A stretch of 14,499 nt of DNA from Candidatus Dormiibacterota bacterium (GTDB taxonomy: Bacteria; Chloroflexota; Dormibacteria; Dormibacterales; Dormibacteraceae), in assembly GCA_955652585.1 (NCBI GenBank), contig CATPBF010000150.1, positions 1-14,499 on the forward strand. The letters are read 5' to 3'. Shown here piece by piece: positions 13,682-14,499 of the stretch. The notes beneath the pieces are model-generated. The model saw only the letters and a list, made by a program, of their open reading frames with translations, ran no database searches and was not told the origin of the DNA. The position numbers were made by a program, and so were the translations under genes. Within the stretch, counting starts at the first letter, position 1, and each line of letters starts with the position of its first letter.

Positions 13682-14499
13682 ATGTGTTCTATAGGCGGGG
13701 AGAGGGGGAATTGGACCTCGAGAGAGGTCTTCGAAGAGATCAATTCGCTCCTCAATCGGCTCTCGAGTGAGGACCTCAGCATGGTGCCGGCGGAGGCGAT
13801 GGGCAATGACCAGATCGCTCTCCATCGCATCGGCAATCGGATCCAGGCCGAGGGGCTGCGCCGTCTACGCCGCTTCGACAGCGGCCAAGGTTACGCCCCT
13901 TCAGGCGCCCTCTCTGCGAGGGCATGGCTGCGCTGGCAGCTGAACCTGACGGTCACGACGGCGTCGGAGCGGGTGGCGATGTCGCGGAAGATGGCGGCTC
14001 TGCGTCTGACGGAGCAGGCCCTTGCCGATGGCGACATCAGCTACCGGCACGCGACCCTGATCGCGGAGACCGCAAGCCAGCTTGGGGACAAATTCGAGCC
14101 CCAGGCGGAGACCGTCCTGGTCGACGCGGCCAAAGAGCTCGACCCTTGGCGCTTGCTGCGGGTCATTGGGCACCTGAAGCACTGCCTCGACTCCGACGGC
14201 GTACTCAGTGACGCCAACAAGGCCAACAGCCGTCGCTTCCTTCACCTGAGCCAGACGTTCGACGGCGTCTATCGGATCGACGGCTGGCTCGATGCTGAAA
14301 GCGGAGCGACTCTCAACACGGCATTGGATTCGGTGATGGGACCCAGGCTCGCAGATGACGACCGGAGTGCGGCGGAGCGCCGCGCTGATGCTGCGGTGGA
14401 GATGGCGCGCCGGCAGCTGGACGGTGGCCAGCTCCCCGCGGTCGGGGGTCAGAAGCCGCACCTGGCGGTCAGCGTCGACATGTCGACCCTGAGCAAGGA
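13682..14499 (+). CDS. DUF222 / 13E12-repeat family protein, partial (probable HNH endonuclease)
   Basis: The frame is open for 272 codons to the right edge; the C-terminus is missing. The visible part is the helical DUF222 domain: ALHRIGNRIQAEGLRRLRRFD (~47-67) with SARAWLRWQLNLTVTTASERV (~79-99), then LADGDISYRHATLIAET, LRVIGHLKHCLD, DGVYRIDGWLDAESGATLNTALD and AAERRADAAVEMARRQL, all family hallmarks. Members usually end in an HNH nuclease domain, expected beyond the window but not seen. The ATG at 13682 is chosen because it sits 6 nt after the -10; a later ATG at 13781 is possible. A LexA box in the promoter indicates induction by DNA damage, as reported for 13E12 genes of M. tuberculosis. 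Such genes are often mobile or repeated in actinobacteria; no flanking repeat is visible here. The minus-strand ORF opposite is a shadow. Confidence 0.88.
   Translation, partial: MCSIGGERGNWTSREVFEEINSLLNRLSSEDLSMVPAEAMGNDQIALHRIGNRIQAEGLRRLRRFDSGQGYAPSGALSARAWLRWQLNLTVTTASERVAMSRKMAALRLTEQALADGDISYRHATLIAETASQLGDKFEPQAETVLVDAAKELDPWRLLRVIGHLKHCLDSDGVLSDANKANSRRFLHLSQTFDGVYRIDGWLDAESGATLNTALDSVMGPRLADDDRSAAERRADAAVEMARRQLDGGQLPAVGGQKPHLAVSVDMSTLSK

Noticed and set aside
13901..14461. Minus-strand ORF of 186 codons at the right edge
   Set aside because: It is antisense to the DUF222 frame, which has family hallmarks and a strong promoter.

Overview
The window is GC-rich bacterial chromosome with very dense coding and short gaps. 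The gene set points to a free-living, high-GC Gram-positive-type lineage: mycobacterial-type 7Fe ferredoxin, CysM/Mec-like pair, DUF222 (13E12-type) protein under a GAAC-N4-GTTC LexA box, OmpR-type two-component pair, and start codons placed as in leaderless mRNAs. Actinomycetota, or a soil Chloroflexota/Dormibacterota relative, would fit. This placement is an inference and I cannot decide between them. No rRNA, tRNA, CRISPR array, insertion sequence or integrase was found.

Layout. 1-810 (minus, cut by the left edge) encodes a protein-kinase-like fold whose catalytic motifs are all replaced, so it looks like a pseudokinase. It diverges from fdxA (838-1080) across a 27-bp gap containing two overlapping, oppositely facing -10-like hexamers. 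Next on the plus strand are icd (1102-2193), an unrecognised 106-aa ORF translationally coupled to a CapA-type lipoprotein (2503-3684), and a D-alanyl-D-alanine carboxypeptidase (3759-4748). Then come enolase (4777-6048), a Cys/Met-metabolism PLP enzyme joined by a 4-nt overlap (6045-7205), and an 80-aa membrane protein (7206-7448). A CysM-like synthase (7496-8413) follows, overlapping a JAMM/Mov34 Mec-like peptidase (8410-8820).

Two minus-strand genes follow: a CxxC/CxxC zinc-ribbon mini-protein (8833-9042) and a double DUF427 protein (9033-9824). Der, the double-GTPase ribosome assembly factor, diverges from them (9920-11302). An OmpR-type regulator (11367-12065) and its sensor kinase (12026-13552) form a two-component pair. 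The right edge cuts a DUF222-family protein (13682 onward) whose promoter has an exact LexA-type palindrome between its -35 and -10.

How the genes work together. Central metabolism (icd, eno, fdxA), sulfur amino-acid metabolism (the Cys/Met PLP enzyme, cysM-like, mec-like), cell-envelope functions (CapA-like, carboxypeptidase) and a housekeeping GTPase lie side by side. The most noteworthy points are the pseudokinase and its apparent bidirectional promoter, the recurrent 'TANNNT plus about 8 nt plus start codon' layout, the cysM-mec pair with no local CysO sulfur carrier, and the SOS-type promoter of the DUF222 gene.
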